This document shows, in pieces, positions 8,346 through 16,610 of a stretch of DNA of 41,282 nucleotides; within the stretch, counting starts at the first letter, position 1, and each line of letters begins with the position of its first letter. Source of the DNA: Actinomycetota bacterium (GTDB taxonomy: Bacteria; Actinomycetota; Actinomycetes; S36-B12; GCA-2699445); assembly GCA_020438795.1 (NCBI GenBank), contig JAGQTY010000026.1, positions 1 to 41,282 of the forward strand, written 5' to 3'. A model generated the notes under the pieces. The model saw only the letters and a program-made list of their open reading frames with translations. It searched no databases and was not told where the DNA came from. The translations under genes and the position numbers were made by a program.

Positions 8346-9857
8346 GTGGCAGTGTCGACGCCGGTGGTCGCCGATGAGGAACCGACCCTTGCCCAGCCTG
8401 CCGGTGGCGCTTCACGCTGGCTGCCCTGGCTCGGCCCGCTGGCCGTGACGCTGATCGGCGGCCTGCTCCGGTTCATCCAGCTCGGCCGGCCGGACAAGAT
8501 CGTCTTCGACGAGACCTACTACATCAAGGACGCGCTGGCGCTGCTCCGGTTCGGCCACGAGGTGAACGCTGTCGACGGCGCCGACCAGCTGCTGCTGGAC
8601 AGCAACGGCGACCCGTGGTCGGTCCCGCTGTTCCTGGACAGCGCATCCTTCATCGTGCATCCACCCATCGGCAAGTGGACGATCGCCCTGGGTGAGCTGA
8701 CCTTCGGCGCCACACCGTTCGGCTGGCGATTCATGGTGGCTCTGCTGGGCACGCTGAGCGTGCTGCTGCTGGCCAGAGCCGTCTGGCTGCTCACGGACAA
8801 CTGGGTCTGGGGATCGGTGGCCGGGCTACTGCTCGCCATCGACGGAATGGCCATCGTCATGAGCCGGACCGCGGTGCTCGACGGGGTATTGGCCTTCTTC
8901 GTACTCGCTGCCTTCCTCGCACTGGTCAAGGATCGGTTGTGGGTGCGCGCCAGAGATCTCCCGGTGAGCGCCTGGTCGTGGTGGCGCCCCTACCGCTACG
9001 TCGCCGGGATCATGCTCGGCCTGGCCTGCGCGGTCAAATGGAGTGGCCTGTGGTACCTGGTCGCCTTCGGCCTCATGACCGTGCTCTGGGAGGTGGGACG
9101 TCGCTACCGGGCCGGCGTCAGTGGTCTGGTGACGCTGATCAAGGACGGCCTGCCGGCCATCGTGGCCATTGTGGCTGTCGCGGTGGTGGTGTATCTGCTG
9201 TCGTGGGCGGGCTGGTTCGCCGGCGACGGCGGCTACAACCGTGACTGGGCCGGAGACGGCCCCCTGGCCGCGCTGCAGAGCCTGTTGCATTACCACTCCG
9301 AGATGTGGAACTTCCACACCACACTGACCTCCGAGCACTCCTACCAGTCTCCGGCCTGGGGCTGGCTGATCCAGGCACGCCCGACCTCGTTCTTCTTCGA
9401 GTCCTTTGGTTCGGACGCCTGCCATTCCGGGACCTGCGCCCAAGAGGTGATCGCGCTCGGCAATCCGATCATCTGGTGGGCTGCAATATTGGCGCTGCTG
9501 CACCAGACCTGGCGCTGGTTCGCGGTGCGCGACTGGCGCTCGGGTGCCGTCGTACTCGGTGTGGTCGCCGGCTGGGCGCCGTGGCTGCTCTATCCCGACC
9601 GCACGATCTTCGCCTTCTATTCGGTAGTACTAGTGCCCTTCTCCATTGCAGCGCTCACGTTGTCACTGATGCAGATCAGCAACGGACGAATGCCCGCCTC
9701 CCGGCCCGACAGCGGCCGTGTACTGCGGCTGGTCATCGTGGCGCTGTTCCTGCTCGGGTGCGTCGTGCTGAGCTGGTACTTCTACCCCATCTGGTCCGGC
9801 ACCGTCATCGACAATGCGGACTGGTCGAGCCGGATGTGGTTCAGTTCCTGGGTGTAG
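8346..9857 (+). CDS. Dolichyl/polyprenyl-phosphate-mannose--protein mannosyltransferase (PMT, GT39)
   Basis: 503 aa integral membrane glycosyltransferase that transfers mannose from polyprenyl-phosphomannose to Ser/Thr of proteins during Sec export. The first external loop has the catalytic Asp-Glu pair in KIVFDETYYIKDALALL. About ten or more membrane spans follow, with the PMT segment HSYQSPAWGWLIQARPTSFFF and the C-terminal four-span domain (WAPWLLYPDRTIFAFYSVVLVPF). GTG 8346 is selected by the adjacent -10 box. Orthologous to Rv1002c by family and position. Secreted Ser/Thr-rich proteins in this window, such as the Pro/Thr linker protein at 21448, are plausible substrates; that is inference. 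Confidence 0.93.
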   Translation: MAVSTPVVADEEPTLAQPAGGASRWLPWLGPLAVTLIGGLLRFIQLGRPDKIVFDETYYIKDALALLRFGHEVNAVDGADQLLLDSNGDPWSVPLFLDSASFIVHPPIGKWTIALGELTFGATPFGWRFMVALLGTLSVLLLARAVWLLTDNWVWGSVAGLLLAIDGMAIVMSRTAVLDGVLAFFVLAAFLALVKDRLWVRARDLPVSAWSWWRPYRYVAGIMLGLACAVKWSGLWYLVAFGLMTVLWEVGRRYRAGVSGLVTLIKDGLPAIVAIVAVAVVVYLLSWAGWFAGDGGYNRDWAGDGPLAALQSLLHYHSEMWNFHTTLTSEHSYQSPAWGWLIQARPTSFFFESFGSDACHSGTCAQEVIALGNPIIWWAAILALLHQTWRWFAVRDWRSGAVVLGVVAGWAPWLLYPDRTIFAFYSVVLVPFSIAALTLSLMQISNGRMPASRPDSGRVLRLVIVALFLLGCVVLSWYFYPIWSGTVIDNADWSSRMWFSSWV

Positions 9858-9909
9858 TCCCTTGTTCACCGTTTGTGGGTCGCGTGTCCTGCCCCGCTTC
9901 TTCTCGTCG

Positions 9910-9915
9910 TAGTCT
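9910..9915 (+). promoter_or_regulatory. -10 box TAGTCT of the copC-like gene
   Basis: TAGTCT ends 7 bases before an in-frame GTG at 9923, suggesting a leaderless start there rather than at ATG 9962. Confidence 0.45.
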
Positions 9916-9922
9916 GGAGGGC

Positions 9923-10579
9923 GTGGGAATCGCTGAGGGGTGGGCGCACAAGCACCACTGCATGACCATTGGACGCTACCGACGCCACCGCCCGGCACCT
10001 TCGCGCGCGGCGCTGCTCGGTGCGGCCCTCGTCCTTCTGCTCGCAATCGCGGCAATGCTGCCGGTCGGCGCTCTGGCCGCAGAACCCGGATCGACGGTTG
10101 CCGCTCCCGCCCACAGTCTGCTGGTGTCGAGCACTCCGGCCGACGGCGCGACCCTCAAGCAGCCACCGGATCGTGTCGTCCTGCGGTTCAGCGACACCAT
10201 CAGGGATACCGGGCTCGGCCTGACGGCGACCGGAGAAGCAGGCGCAGTGCCGCTCGCCGATGTCGCAGCCGCCGGCCGGACCCTGACAGCCGACTGGCCC
10301 AGGGCCTCCGATTCCGGAGAATATGCCGTCAACTACCGCGTGGTATCCGCGGACGGACACGTGATCAGCGGCTCCTTCGCATTCACGGTGAAGTCGCCCC
10401 CGAATGAGTCCCGGTCGGCGTCGATGAGCCCGGACCCGGCCCCGAGCACGACGCTCACAGCCGACAATGCCGAGGCTGCCCCCCATGCGGTGCCGGGTTG
10501 GGTCTGGCTAGTGCTTGCCCTCGTTGCGCTGGCTGCCATTGGCCTGGTCGTCCTGAGACGAGGCGGGCCGCAACGATGA
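9923..10579 (+). CDS. copC: CopC domain copper-binding protein, membrane-anchored
   Basis: 218 aa from GTG 9923 (205 aa from the alternative ATG 9962). After a basic n-region, a signal sequence (AALLGAALVLLLAIAAMLPVGALA) is followed by a CopC cupredoxin-like domain: a mature N-terminal histidine in APAHSLLVSSTPADGATL, VVLRFSDTI, and the second copper site SADGHVISGSFAFTV. A Ser/Pro-rich linker and a C-terminal span (PGWVWLVLALVALAAIGLVVL) anchor it outside the membrane. It overlaps the CopD-CtaG gene by ATGA. Role: extracytoplasmic copper carrier feeding the CopD-CtaG protein. The exact start is uncertain, because ATG 9962 gives a more usual signal-peptide length. Confidence 0.88.
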   Translation: MGIAEGWAHKHHCMTIGRYRRHRPAPSRAALLGAALVLLLAIAAMLPVGALAAEPGSTVAAPAHSLLVSSTPADGATLKQPPDRVVLRFSDTIRDTGLGLTATGEAGAVPLADVAAAGRTLTADWPRASDSGEYAVNYRVVSADGHVISGSFAFTVKSPPNESRSASMSPDPAPSTTLTADNAEAAPHAVPGWVWLVLALVALAAIGLVVLRRGGPQR

Positions 10580-12717
10580 CCAGCACCGACGCTGACACCG
10601 ACACCGCGGCCCCGGATTCGCAGACCAGGGCGCAGGCGACACCCTCGCGCAACACAGATCGGCGGCTGTGGCTGCTCGGCCTGGCGGTGCTCGCAGGCCT
10701 GGGTCTGCTGATCGCCCTCTACGTGGGTGGCGCGGCATACGAGACCCCAGCTGCGGGAATCCCAGACCCCGGAGCCTTCGTGGGCTGGGGTCTGCCCCTC
10801 AGCAAACTGGTCGCCGTGGTCACCGGCACACTCACCCTCGGTTTCCTGGTGAGTGCGGCGTTCCTGATGCCCGCACCCAGCAAGCACGTCGTTTCAAGGG
10901 CCGGTCGCAGGGACCTGCTCGCGGCCAGCGGCACGGCCGCGGTCTGGGCGCTGGCCTCGGTGGCGATGATTCTGTTCACCCACGCCAGCGTGGTGGGCAG
11001 ACCGTTGCGCGAGGCCCTGGCGCCGGACCTGTTCTGGAGCTTCGCGTTCGCCGTCCCGAGCAATGTCGCCTACCTGGTCGTGGCCGTTCTCGCCGCCTGC
11101 GTGAGCGGGGCAGCGCTGCTCTCCTCACGGACCGGAGCCGCAGCCATGCTCACGGCGGTGGCCGGCGTCGCCCTCATCCTGCCCCCGCTGAACGCACATG
11201 GAGGTGGCTCCGGCGACCACGCGCTGGCTCTGACCGCCGATGCGGTGCATGCGCTTGCAGCGGCCCTGTGGGTCGGCGGACTCATCGCAGTGATCCGGCA
11301 CGCATTCGCCGGCGACAAGGGTGTCGACGTGGCGCTGCTCCGCTTCTCCAGACTGGCCCTGGTGGCGATCGTGGCGCTGGCGATATCAGGGCTGGCCAGT
11401 TCCTATGTGCGTCTCGAACGGTTCTCGGACCTCTGGGAGACCGCCTACGGTGTTCTGGTCCTGTTCAAGGTGGTGCTGCTGGTCGGGCTGTTCGCGCTCG
11501 CGGCGCGGATCCGGCGCCGGCTCGCGGTGGGCGTGGCGCAACGCCGGGGCCGTGACCTTCTGGGCTGGCTGGTCACCGAGACGACCCTGATGTTCGTGGC
11601 CATGGGCGTGGGGGCCAGCCTGACGCTCACCGCCTACCCGAGGGTGGACATCGCGCTGGGTTCACCCGGTGAGGAACTCCTGGGCTTTCCGTTCCCGCCT
11701 GCGCCGACACCCGCGTCGGTGGCCTTCGGGTGGTATCCGGACGCGTTCTGGCTGCTGGTGTGTCTGACTCTGGCGCTCGGGTATGGCTGGGCAGTGCTGC
11801 GGCTTCGTCGACGAGGGGTCAGCTGGAACTGGGGGAGAACGATCTCCTGGTATCTGGCGGTCCTCGCACTCTTCTGGGTCACGAACGCGGGCATCGCCGC
11901 CTACGGGCAGGTGTCGCTGGGCTGGCACATGGTGCAGCACATGATTCTGGCCATGCTGGTGCCCATCCTGCTGGTGCTCGGCATGCCCACGACACTGGCA
12001 CTTCGGGCGCTCCGGCCGGCTCCCGGGACCGATCGTGGACCCCGGGAGTGGCTGCTCTGGGGCCTGCACAGCCCCGTCTCGAGAGTCGTGACACATCCGG
12101 GCTATGTGCTGTTCATCGGCACCATCGGCCTGTTCGGACTGTACTTCACCCCGCTGTTCGCCACGGCCATGACTTCGCACGTGGGACATGTGCTGATGAT
12201 GGTGCACTTCCTGCTGAGCGGCTTCCTCTTCTACTGGGTGGTGATGGGGCTGGATCCGGGTCCCCGATCTGTGCCCCCGATGTTCCGGCTGCTGCTGCTC
12301 CTGGTCTACATGGCGTTCCACGCCTGGTTCGCGATCGCGATCACCGCCTCGACCGAGCCACTGGCTGCCGACTGGTACGGGCAGGTGCAGCCACCGTGGT
12401 TACCCGACCTGCTGGCAGACACCAGCGTCAGTGGCGGCGTGGCTTGGGGATTCGGTGAAATCCCCACCCTGATCGTCATCATCGTGGTGGCAGTGCAGTG
12501 GTCCCGCAGTGACGATCGCGAGGCCCGCCGGATGGACCGGCAGGCAGATCGCGACGGCGACGCCGAACTCGAGGCTTACAACGCGTATCTGGCTCGGCTG
12601 TCCAGGCGCGACACGGCGTCCGCGTCGTCCCGTGGAACGGAGACGACATCCCAGCAGACAGCCCCGGTCCAGCCGAGCTCGGCCCCCCGCACTGACGCAG
12701 AAGCTCAGGGAACCTGA
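10576..12717 (+). CDS. ctaG: CopD / cytochrome c oxidase assembly factor CtaG fusion
   Basis: 713 aa polytopic membrane protein. After a ~40-residue hydrophilic N-terminus, residues ~45-390 form a CopD-type copper transport domain (histidines in LNAHGGGSGDHALALTADAVHALAAALWVGGL). Residues ~410-650 form a caa3-type CtaG domain (GWHMVQHMILAMLVPILLVLGMP, VGHVLMMVHFLLSGFLFYWVVMGLDP, AFHAWFAIAITAS). The tail is charged and cytoplasmic. The fusion is usual in Actinobacteria. CtaG helps deliver copper to the CuB centre of cytochrome oxidase subunit I. The start is the ATG of the ATGA overlap with copC, so the two are translationally coupled. Confidence 0.93.
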   Translation: MTSTDADTDTAAPDSQTRAQATPSRNTDRRLWLLGLAVLAGLGLLIALYVGGAAYETPAAGIPDPGAFVGWGLPLSKLVAVVTGTLTLGFLVSAAFLMPAPSKHVVSRAGRRDLLAASGTAAVWALASVAMILFTHASVVGRPLREALAPDLFWSFAFAVPSNVAYLVVAVLAACVSGAALLSSRTGAAAMLTAVAGVALILPPLNAHGGGSGDHALALTADAVHALAAALWVGGLIAVIRHAFAGDKGVDVALLRFSRLALVAIVALAISGLASSYVRLERFSDLWETAYGVLVLFKVVLLVGLFALAARIRRRLAVGVAQRRGRDLLGWLVTETTLMFVAMGVGASLTLTAYPRVDIALGSPGEELLGFPFPPAPTPASVAFGWYPDAFWLLVCLTLALGYGWAVLRLRRRGVSWNWGRTISWYLAVLALFWVTNAGIAAYGQVSLGWHMVQHMILAMLVPILLVLGMPTTLALRALRPAPGTDRGPREWLLWGLHSPVSRVVTHPGYVLFIGTIGLFGLYFTPLFATAMTSHVGHVLMMVHFLLSGFLFYWVVMGLDPGPRSVPPMFRLLLLLVYMAFHAWFAIAITASTEPLAADWYGQVQPPWLPDLLADTSVSGGVAWGFGEIPTLIVIIVVAVQWSRSDDREARRMDRQADRDGDAELEAYNAYLARLSRRDTASASSRGTETTSQQTAPVQPSSAPRTDAEAQGT

Positions 12718-12720
12718 GCT
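12702..12720. terminator. Hairpin between convergent ctaG and DUF3048 genes
   Basis: A perfect 8-bp stem (AGCTCAGG with CCTGAGCT) with a GAA loop overlaps the ctaG stop codon. It lies 14 bases from the stop of the convergent lipoprotein gene, so it may end transcription in both directions. No T-tract is present. Confidence 0.5.
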
Positions 12721-12733
12721 CGGCCCGCCAGGA

Positions 12734-13684
12734 TCAGGACACCTGCACCTTCCCGGTGTCTTCGGGTACCAGTGAGATCCAGGTGCGACCCACCGGGACC
12801 TTCAGCGGCGTGCCGTCAGCCGTACTGAGCTCGAAGGGGCTGGTGTCAGACGCCTTGGCCCACCTGATCGAGAAGACGGAATCGCCAGTTGCCAGCCAGC
12901 CCTCGCCACGGCCGGTGGTCTCCACGATCGGGACACTGCTGCCCGCGGAATCCTTGTAGCCCGCATCACTGAGCTGGACCTTCAGCACGAGCAGGGTTGT
13001 GGCCACGAAATTGTCCTGATCCACCCGCGTCCAAGCACCGTCGGCTCGTTGCCAGCGCTGGGAACTCTGGGCGTTGAACGTGACTGTCACATCCTTGGCG
13101 GGCGTTCCGCCGCGGCCCTCGAACTCACCGAAGTCGAGGTAGTCCTGCGTCGGTGGGCTCACGTTGTTGGCCGCCTCGATGGCTGCGAGGTCCGCGAACA
13201 CGTTGTGGTCGGACGGCCGGTTCGCATCCGTGCTGAGTTCTGCCGCGTCCTCGGTGATCAGCCGGATACCGGCGGCCTGGAAGGCTGCCAGCGCCGTCTG
13301 CGAGCCACCGGAGGCAACCACGACTGCGTTGGCCGGAAGCACCAGGCCGACGTCACTGTTGCGGATGGAGCGCACCGGCCCCACCTGAGGGAAGGCCGTC
13401 TCGTAGAAGGCCAGGAGTCTGGTGAGGCCGCCCTCGACGGGCTCCTGCACCACCAGGTCCGCCTGTTCAACGCCCAGCTGCGGCTGCGCCTCGGCGGTGT
13501 TGTCGATCTTCACCCCCAGCACCGTGGTGGGTTCGGCAGCGCGCGGTGCTCCGCTCATGGACCAGGTGCCGAGGAACTGCGCCTCCGGCTGCGCCGCAGA
13601 CTCGGGTTGCGTGGGCGTCGTACAGGACGCGAGCACAAAACAGCCCGCTGCGGCCAACGGCGCTATAGCTCTCAGATAGCCCAA
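12734..13684 (-). CDS. DUF3048 (YerB-like) lipoprotein
   Basis: 316 aa. The start is TTG 13684, with GGAG five bases upstream. The N-terminus ends in a lipobox, FVLASC (Cys21), so the mature protein is lipid-anchored outside the membrane. The body matches DUF3048: VLGVKIDNTAEAQPQLGVEQADLVVQEPVEGGLTRLLAFYET, then QVGPVRSIRNSDVGL and SDHNVFADL, followed by the C-terminal DUF3048_C beta domain (GWLATGDSVFSIRWAKAS, VPVGRTWISLVPEDTGKV). Family function is not established; a cell-envelope role is likely from location. It is convergent with ctaG and separated from glpR by a tRNA gene on the same strand. Confidence 0.88.
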   Translation of the reverse strand: MGYLRAIAPLAAAGCFVLASCTTPTQPESAAQPEAQFLGTWSMSGAPRAAEPTTVLGVKIDNTAEAQPQLGVEQADLVVQEPVEGGLTRLLAFYETAFPQVGPVRSIRNSDVGLVLPANAVVVASGGSQTALAAFQAAGIRLITEDAAELSTDANRPSDHNVFADLAAIEAANNVSPPTQDYLDFGEFEGRGGTPAKDVTVTFNAQSSQRWQRADGAWTRVDQDNFVATTLLVLKVQLSDAGYKDSAGSSVPIVETTGRGEGWLATGDSVFSIRWAKASDTSPFELSTADGTPLKVPVGRTWISLVPEDTGKVQVS

Positions 13685-13718
13685 GCCAGCTCCAACGCTG
13701 CTGATGGTTCCAGTGGGT

Positions 13719-13794
13719 TGGTGGAGCTGAGGGGAATCGAACCCCTGACCTTCTCATTGCGAACGAGACGCGCTACCAACTGCGCCACAGCCCC
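13719..13794 (-). tRNA. tRNA-Ala (anticodon CGC)
   Basis: A 76-base cloverleaf with encoded CCA (13719-13721). The 7-bp acceptor stem includes the G3-U70 wobble that is the alanine identity element. The D arm (GCGCAGTTGGTAGCGC), the anticodon stem-loop TCTCG-TTCGCAA-TGAGA and the T arm AGGGG-TTCGATT-CCCCT are all intact. The anticodon CGC sits at 13759-13761 and reads GCG. Confidence 0.97.
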
Positions 13795-13808
13795 AAGTCT
13801 TCCTCAGG

Positions 13809-13814
13809 ATACTA
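13809..13814 (-). promoter_or_regulatory. Candidate -10 box TAGTAT of tRNA-Ala
   Basis: On the minus strand TAGTAT ends 14 bases before the mature 5' end, leaving a short leader for RNase P. No good -35 is seen. Confidence 0.4.
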
Positions 13815-13892
13815 GGAGTTCAGGCGCATTCCCACATCGGCGCATCACAGGCTGCCGCGGCGCTCATTGCGCCAGAGCCACTGACACCGGAA

Positions 13893-14687
13893 TCACTCGT
13901 TGACGGCCCTGCGGTAGTACTCGCCGACCTCGCCGGGAGAGGCGTACCGCTGCACTTCTTCGTCGGGGTCCGGCTCGACAGCCGCCCACTCGCGGGCGTA
14001 CTGATCGGAGGCCTGCTGGGCCCTTGCCTGCGCCACCATGTCCGCACCGCTGTACCCATGGGCCAGGTCGATGCGGCGAGGCACCTTGGAGGCCTTCGTC
14101 TTGTTCACGTAGGTGGGCAGCGTAGTCTCCACCGGCTCCCAGGCACGGCCGTCGGAGCCACGGATGACGCGTACACCATCGGTGCTGCGGGCCTCCGAGG
14201 TCGACTGTTCGAAACCGGATTCGGCATGGGGACGCCGGGAGTCCACTCCGGCGAGGCTGTTCGCCGAGGCACCCTCACGCCGAGTTGTGTACCAGAGCGC
14301 CGTCACGTACCCGCAGAGCAGGAACGTCGCCAGCACCGTGACGACGGAGGGCACCACTCCGACCACACCACCGAGCACCGATGCTGCGACGAGGCCACCG
14401 AGGACGAACAGGATGCGACGGCGGCGGCGGACGGCCGGGCGCTGCGAGTCATTGCGCAGAACACTCGTGACCTGTTGTACTCCGTCGGACTGCAGCGAGT
14501 GCCGCAGATACTCACCCCAGCTGTTGGCGCGATTGCCTGCCTCCGCGCGATGCTGGGACTCAAGGCTCCTGGCCACTTCAGCCGGCTCGGCCGGCCGGTT
14601 GCGCTTCTCATCGTGATGTTTCAGCCACTTCGGCACGAGCACCACAGCCCACAGGGCGATGATGAGGAGGTAGATCAGGCCAGTCAC
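13893..14687 (-). CDS. glpR: GlpR/SepX-type divisome membrane protein (gephyrin-like protein receptor)
   Basis: 264 aa from GTG 14687. The N-terminus is itself a membrane span (GLIYLLIIALWAVVLVPKWLKHHDE), as in Streptomyces SepX and corynebacterial GlpR. A cytoplasmic linker follows (residues ~25-88, ending in RRRRR), then two more spans (92-112, 114-133) and a charged, disordered C-terminal tail ending in an acidic segment and YYRRAVNE. GTG 14687 was preferred over the longer open frame because it gives the family N-terminus and has a -10 box 7 bases upstream. In related organisms this protein localises to septa and binds the MoeA-like protein Glp. Its position after galU-moeA-rimJ matches Rv0996. 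Confidence 0.85.
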   Translation of the reverse strand: MTGLIYLLIIALWAVVLVPKWLKHHDEKRNRPAEPAEVARSLESQHRAEAGNRANSWGEYLRHSLQSDGVQQVTSVLRNDSQRPAVRRRRRILFVLGGLVAASVLGGVVGVVPSVVTVLATFLLCGYVTALWYTTRREGASANSLAGVDSRRPHAESGFEQSTSEARSTDGVRVIRGSDGRAWEPVETTLPTYVNKTKASKVPRRIDLAHGYSGADMVAQARAQQASDQYAREWAAVEPDPDEEVQRYASPGEVGEYYRRAVNE

Positions 14688-14694
14688 AGGGCTA

Positions 14695-14700
14695 ACACTA
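14695..14700 (-). promoter_or_regulatory. -10 box TAGTGT of glpR
   Basis: On the minus strand TAGTGT is followed by 7 bases and then GTG 14687. It lies in the 114-base gap after the acetyltransferase gene, so glpR can be transcribed separately from galU-moeA-rimJ. Confidence 0.55.
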
Positions 14701-14801
14701 GTTGTATTCCCGAGCAGGGGCATCGAATTCCGGCTCGTGTCGCAGATCACATCAGATATGGGACAGAGGGGGTAAACCCCCATAATCGGGACGGCGCCCA
14801 G

Positions 14802-15389
14802 TCAGACCGTTGAGGCCCGGTAGTGCGCGAGCACCCCGCCGGGAAGGTCTCCGTCGAGCAGGACATAGCAGTCGTGATCCCGCCAGTCGCCGTTGATATG
14901 CATGTACTTCGAACGCAGGCCTTCGGCCGTGAAGCCCAGTTTCTCAGCCACCCGACGGCTGGCCCGGTTCTCCGGACGGAGGTTGATCTCCAGGCGGTGC
15001 AGTCCCAGTTCGAAGAACGCGAAGTCGCACACCAGGGCAACCGCTCGTGGCATGAGGCCCCGGCCGGCATGGTCCTGGTCGATCCAGTACCCGATGCTGG
15101 CGCTGCGCATCGACCCGAGCATGACGCCGCCGAGCGTCACCTGCCCGACCAGGACGCCGTTGGCGAATATCCCGAACGACCAGGCACGACCGGCGCGGGC
15201 CTCCCGGCGCAGATGCCGGACCATCCCTGCGAACGTGCTCGGGACCGAGGAGTCGGGTTGCGGCAGCGTAGCGTCCCACTCCTGCAGCCAGTGATGATTG
15301 CGGATGCGCAGGGCCGACCACGCCGCCCGGTCCGAACCCCGAAGCGCCCGCAGCGTCAGCTCACCGTCCCGCAGCGGCCTGCTGCCCAA
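14802..15389 (-). CDS. RimJ/RimL-type GNAT acetyltransferase
   Basis: 195 aa from TTG 15389, one base after the moeA stop. An ATG at 15476 in the same frame would give 224 aa but would overlap moeA by 86 bases and add an unconserved Cys/Arg-rich segment. The GNAT core is clear: LTLRALRGSDRAAWSALRIRNHHWLQEWDAT at the N-terminus, SIGYWIDQDHAGRGLMPRAVALVCDFAF carrying the acetyl-CoA Q/R-x-x-G-x-G/A-type loop, and HRLEINLRPENRASRRVAEKLGFTAEGL. It acetylates protein N-termini or another amine; the substrate is unknown. Third gene of galU-moeA-rimJ, the Rv0993-Rv0995 order. Confidence 0.85.
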   Translation of the reverse strand: MGSRPLRDGELTLRALRGSDRAAWSALRIRNHHWLQEWDATLPQPDSSVPSTFAGMVRHLRREARAGRAWSFGIFANGVLVGQVTLGGVMLGSMRSASIGYWIDQDHAGRGLMPRAVALVCDFAFFELGLHRLEINLRPENRASRRVAEKLGFTAEGLRSKYMHINGDWRDHDCYVLLDGDLPGGVLAHYRASTV

Positions 15390-15390
15390 G

Positions 15391-16584
15391 TCAGCGAGGC
15401 CCTTGCAGAGGCAGAGCCGGAACAGGCGTGCCGACCGGCAACGATCCGGACCCGGACGGAATGCGGATGAGCGCATCCGCGTGACTCAGATCCAGCAGCG
15501 ACGGAAGGTCGGACAGGATCGGCTGCACTGTGCTGTTGCGATCGACCCTGGCGAGCAGCAGCTGGGTGGTGGACCTGCGTTCCACAGGCACGGCCAGGGG
15601 CAGTTCCCTTGGTGCGTGGATCGGCTGGCCCATCATGGTGCTGATGATGGGAGCGACCAGGACACGGAACAGGGAGAATGCGCGCACGGGGTCGCCGGGC
15701 AGACACAGCAGCGGGATGCCGTCCTCGCCCACGCGTCCGTAGCCGAACATGCCGAGGCTCGTGGAACCGGTGTCGAAGCTCAGGTCGGCGATCCGTTCCA
15801 CGACTCCCACCACGGAGTCGGTCGGACTTGCGACTCCGCCGGTCACGATCAGTAGATCAGCACGAACCTGCTGATCGTCGAGACTGTCGGCGATCGCCGC
15901 CTCGTCGTCGCGCAATGGACCGACCCGGTAGGGAACGCCGTCCAGAGATGCCACGGCCGCTGCCAGCAGCGTCGACGTCGACTCGTGCAACAGGCCGCTG
16001 CCCAGTGCTGACCCGACGGGGACCAGTTCATCACCGACCGTGACCAGTACGACGCGAGGACGCGGCCTCACCGACACCCGCGAGCGTCCGATGGCCGCCA
16101 GGATCCCGACCGCCCGCTCATCGATCCGACGTCCGGCCTCAAGCAGGAGCTTGCCCGCAGGAGCAGTGGAACCGACCGGTATCACACCGGACCCGGAGCC
16201 GAGCGGACCTCTGATGCGCACGGTGCCGTCAGGATTGCGGGTCGCCATCGCATCGGGGGCCACAGCGTCTGCGGCACCCGGCAGCGGAGCCCCTGCGTGC
16301 ACCCTGATCGCCTTGCCCGGGCCGATGGCAGCGCTCGCCGATGATCCTGCCGGCACCTCATCGATGACCGTCAGTGGGGTGCCGGCTGAGACGTCGGCGG
16401 TCCTGACGGCATAACCGAATTCCGCACACTGGCTGAAGTGTGGCCAGTCCGTGGGCGAGGAGACATCCTCCGCCAGCACGCAGCCTCGCGACTCGGCCAG
16501 CGTCACGTCCAGTGCTGGGAGCAGTCCCACGCCCTCGATCGCCGCCGAGATGTGTTGTTCAACCGTTCTCATCCTCTGACCCAT
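15391..16584 (-). CDS. MoeA/Glp (gephyrin-like) family protein with degenerate active site
   Basis: 397 aa from ATG 16584, which has GGAG seven bases upstream; ATG 16572 is an alternative. The MoeA domain order is intact: MoeA N-terminal domains, a MogA/MoCF-like domain with GDEL (184-187) and RDD (225-227), and a C-terminal beta domain. Several catalytic signatures are altered: DNSAMDGYAV is SQCAEFGYAV (51-60), so the Asp is Phe; the MTGAP Thr is Ala (HAGAP); and the PGKP lysine loop is STSLGMFGYGRV (274-285). MoeA inserts molybdenum into molybdopterin; Glp relatives act with GlpR in cell division. Loss of these residues favours a scaffold role. It lies between galU (26-base gap) and the acetyltransferase. 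Confidence 0.88.
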   Translation of the reverse strand: MGQRMRTVEQHISAAIEGVGLLPALDVTLAESRGCVLAEDVSSPTDWPHFSQCAEFGYAVRTADVSAGTPLTVIDEVPAGSSASAAIGPGKAIRVHAGAPLPGAADAVAPDAMATRNPDGTVRIRGPLGSGSGVIPVGSTAPAGKLLLEAGRRIDERAVGILAAIGRSRVSVRPRPRVVLVTVGDELVPVGSALGSGLLHESTSTLLAAAVASLDGVPYRVGPLRDDEAAIADSLDDQQVRADLLIVTGGVASPTDSVVGVVERIADLSFDTGSTSLGMFGYGRVGEDGIPLLCLPGDPVRAFSLFRVLVAPIISTMMGQPIHAPRELPLAVPVERRSTTQLLLARVDRNSTVQPILSDLPSLLDLSHADALIRIPSGSGSLPVGTPVPALPLQGPR

Positions 16585-16610
16585 TCCCTCACTCCGGTCG
16601 CGCCCGAACG

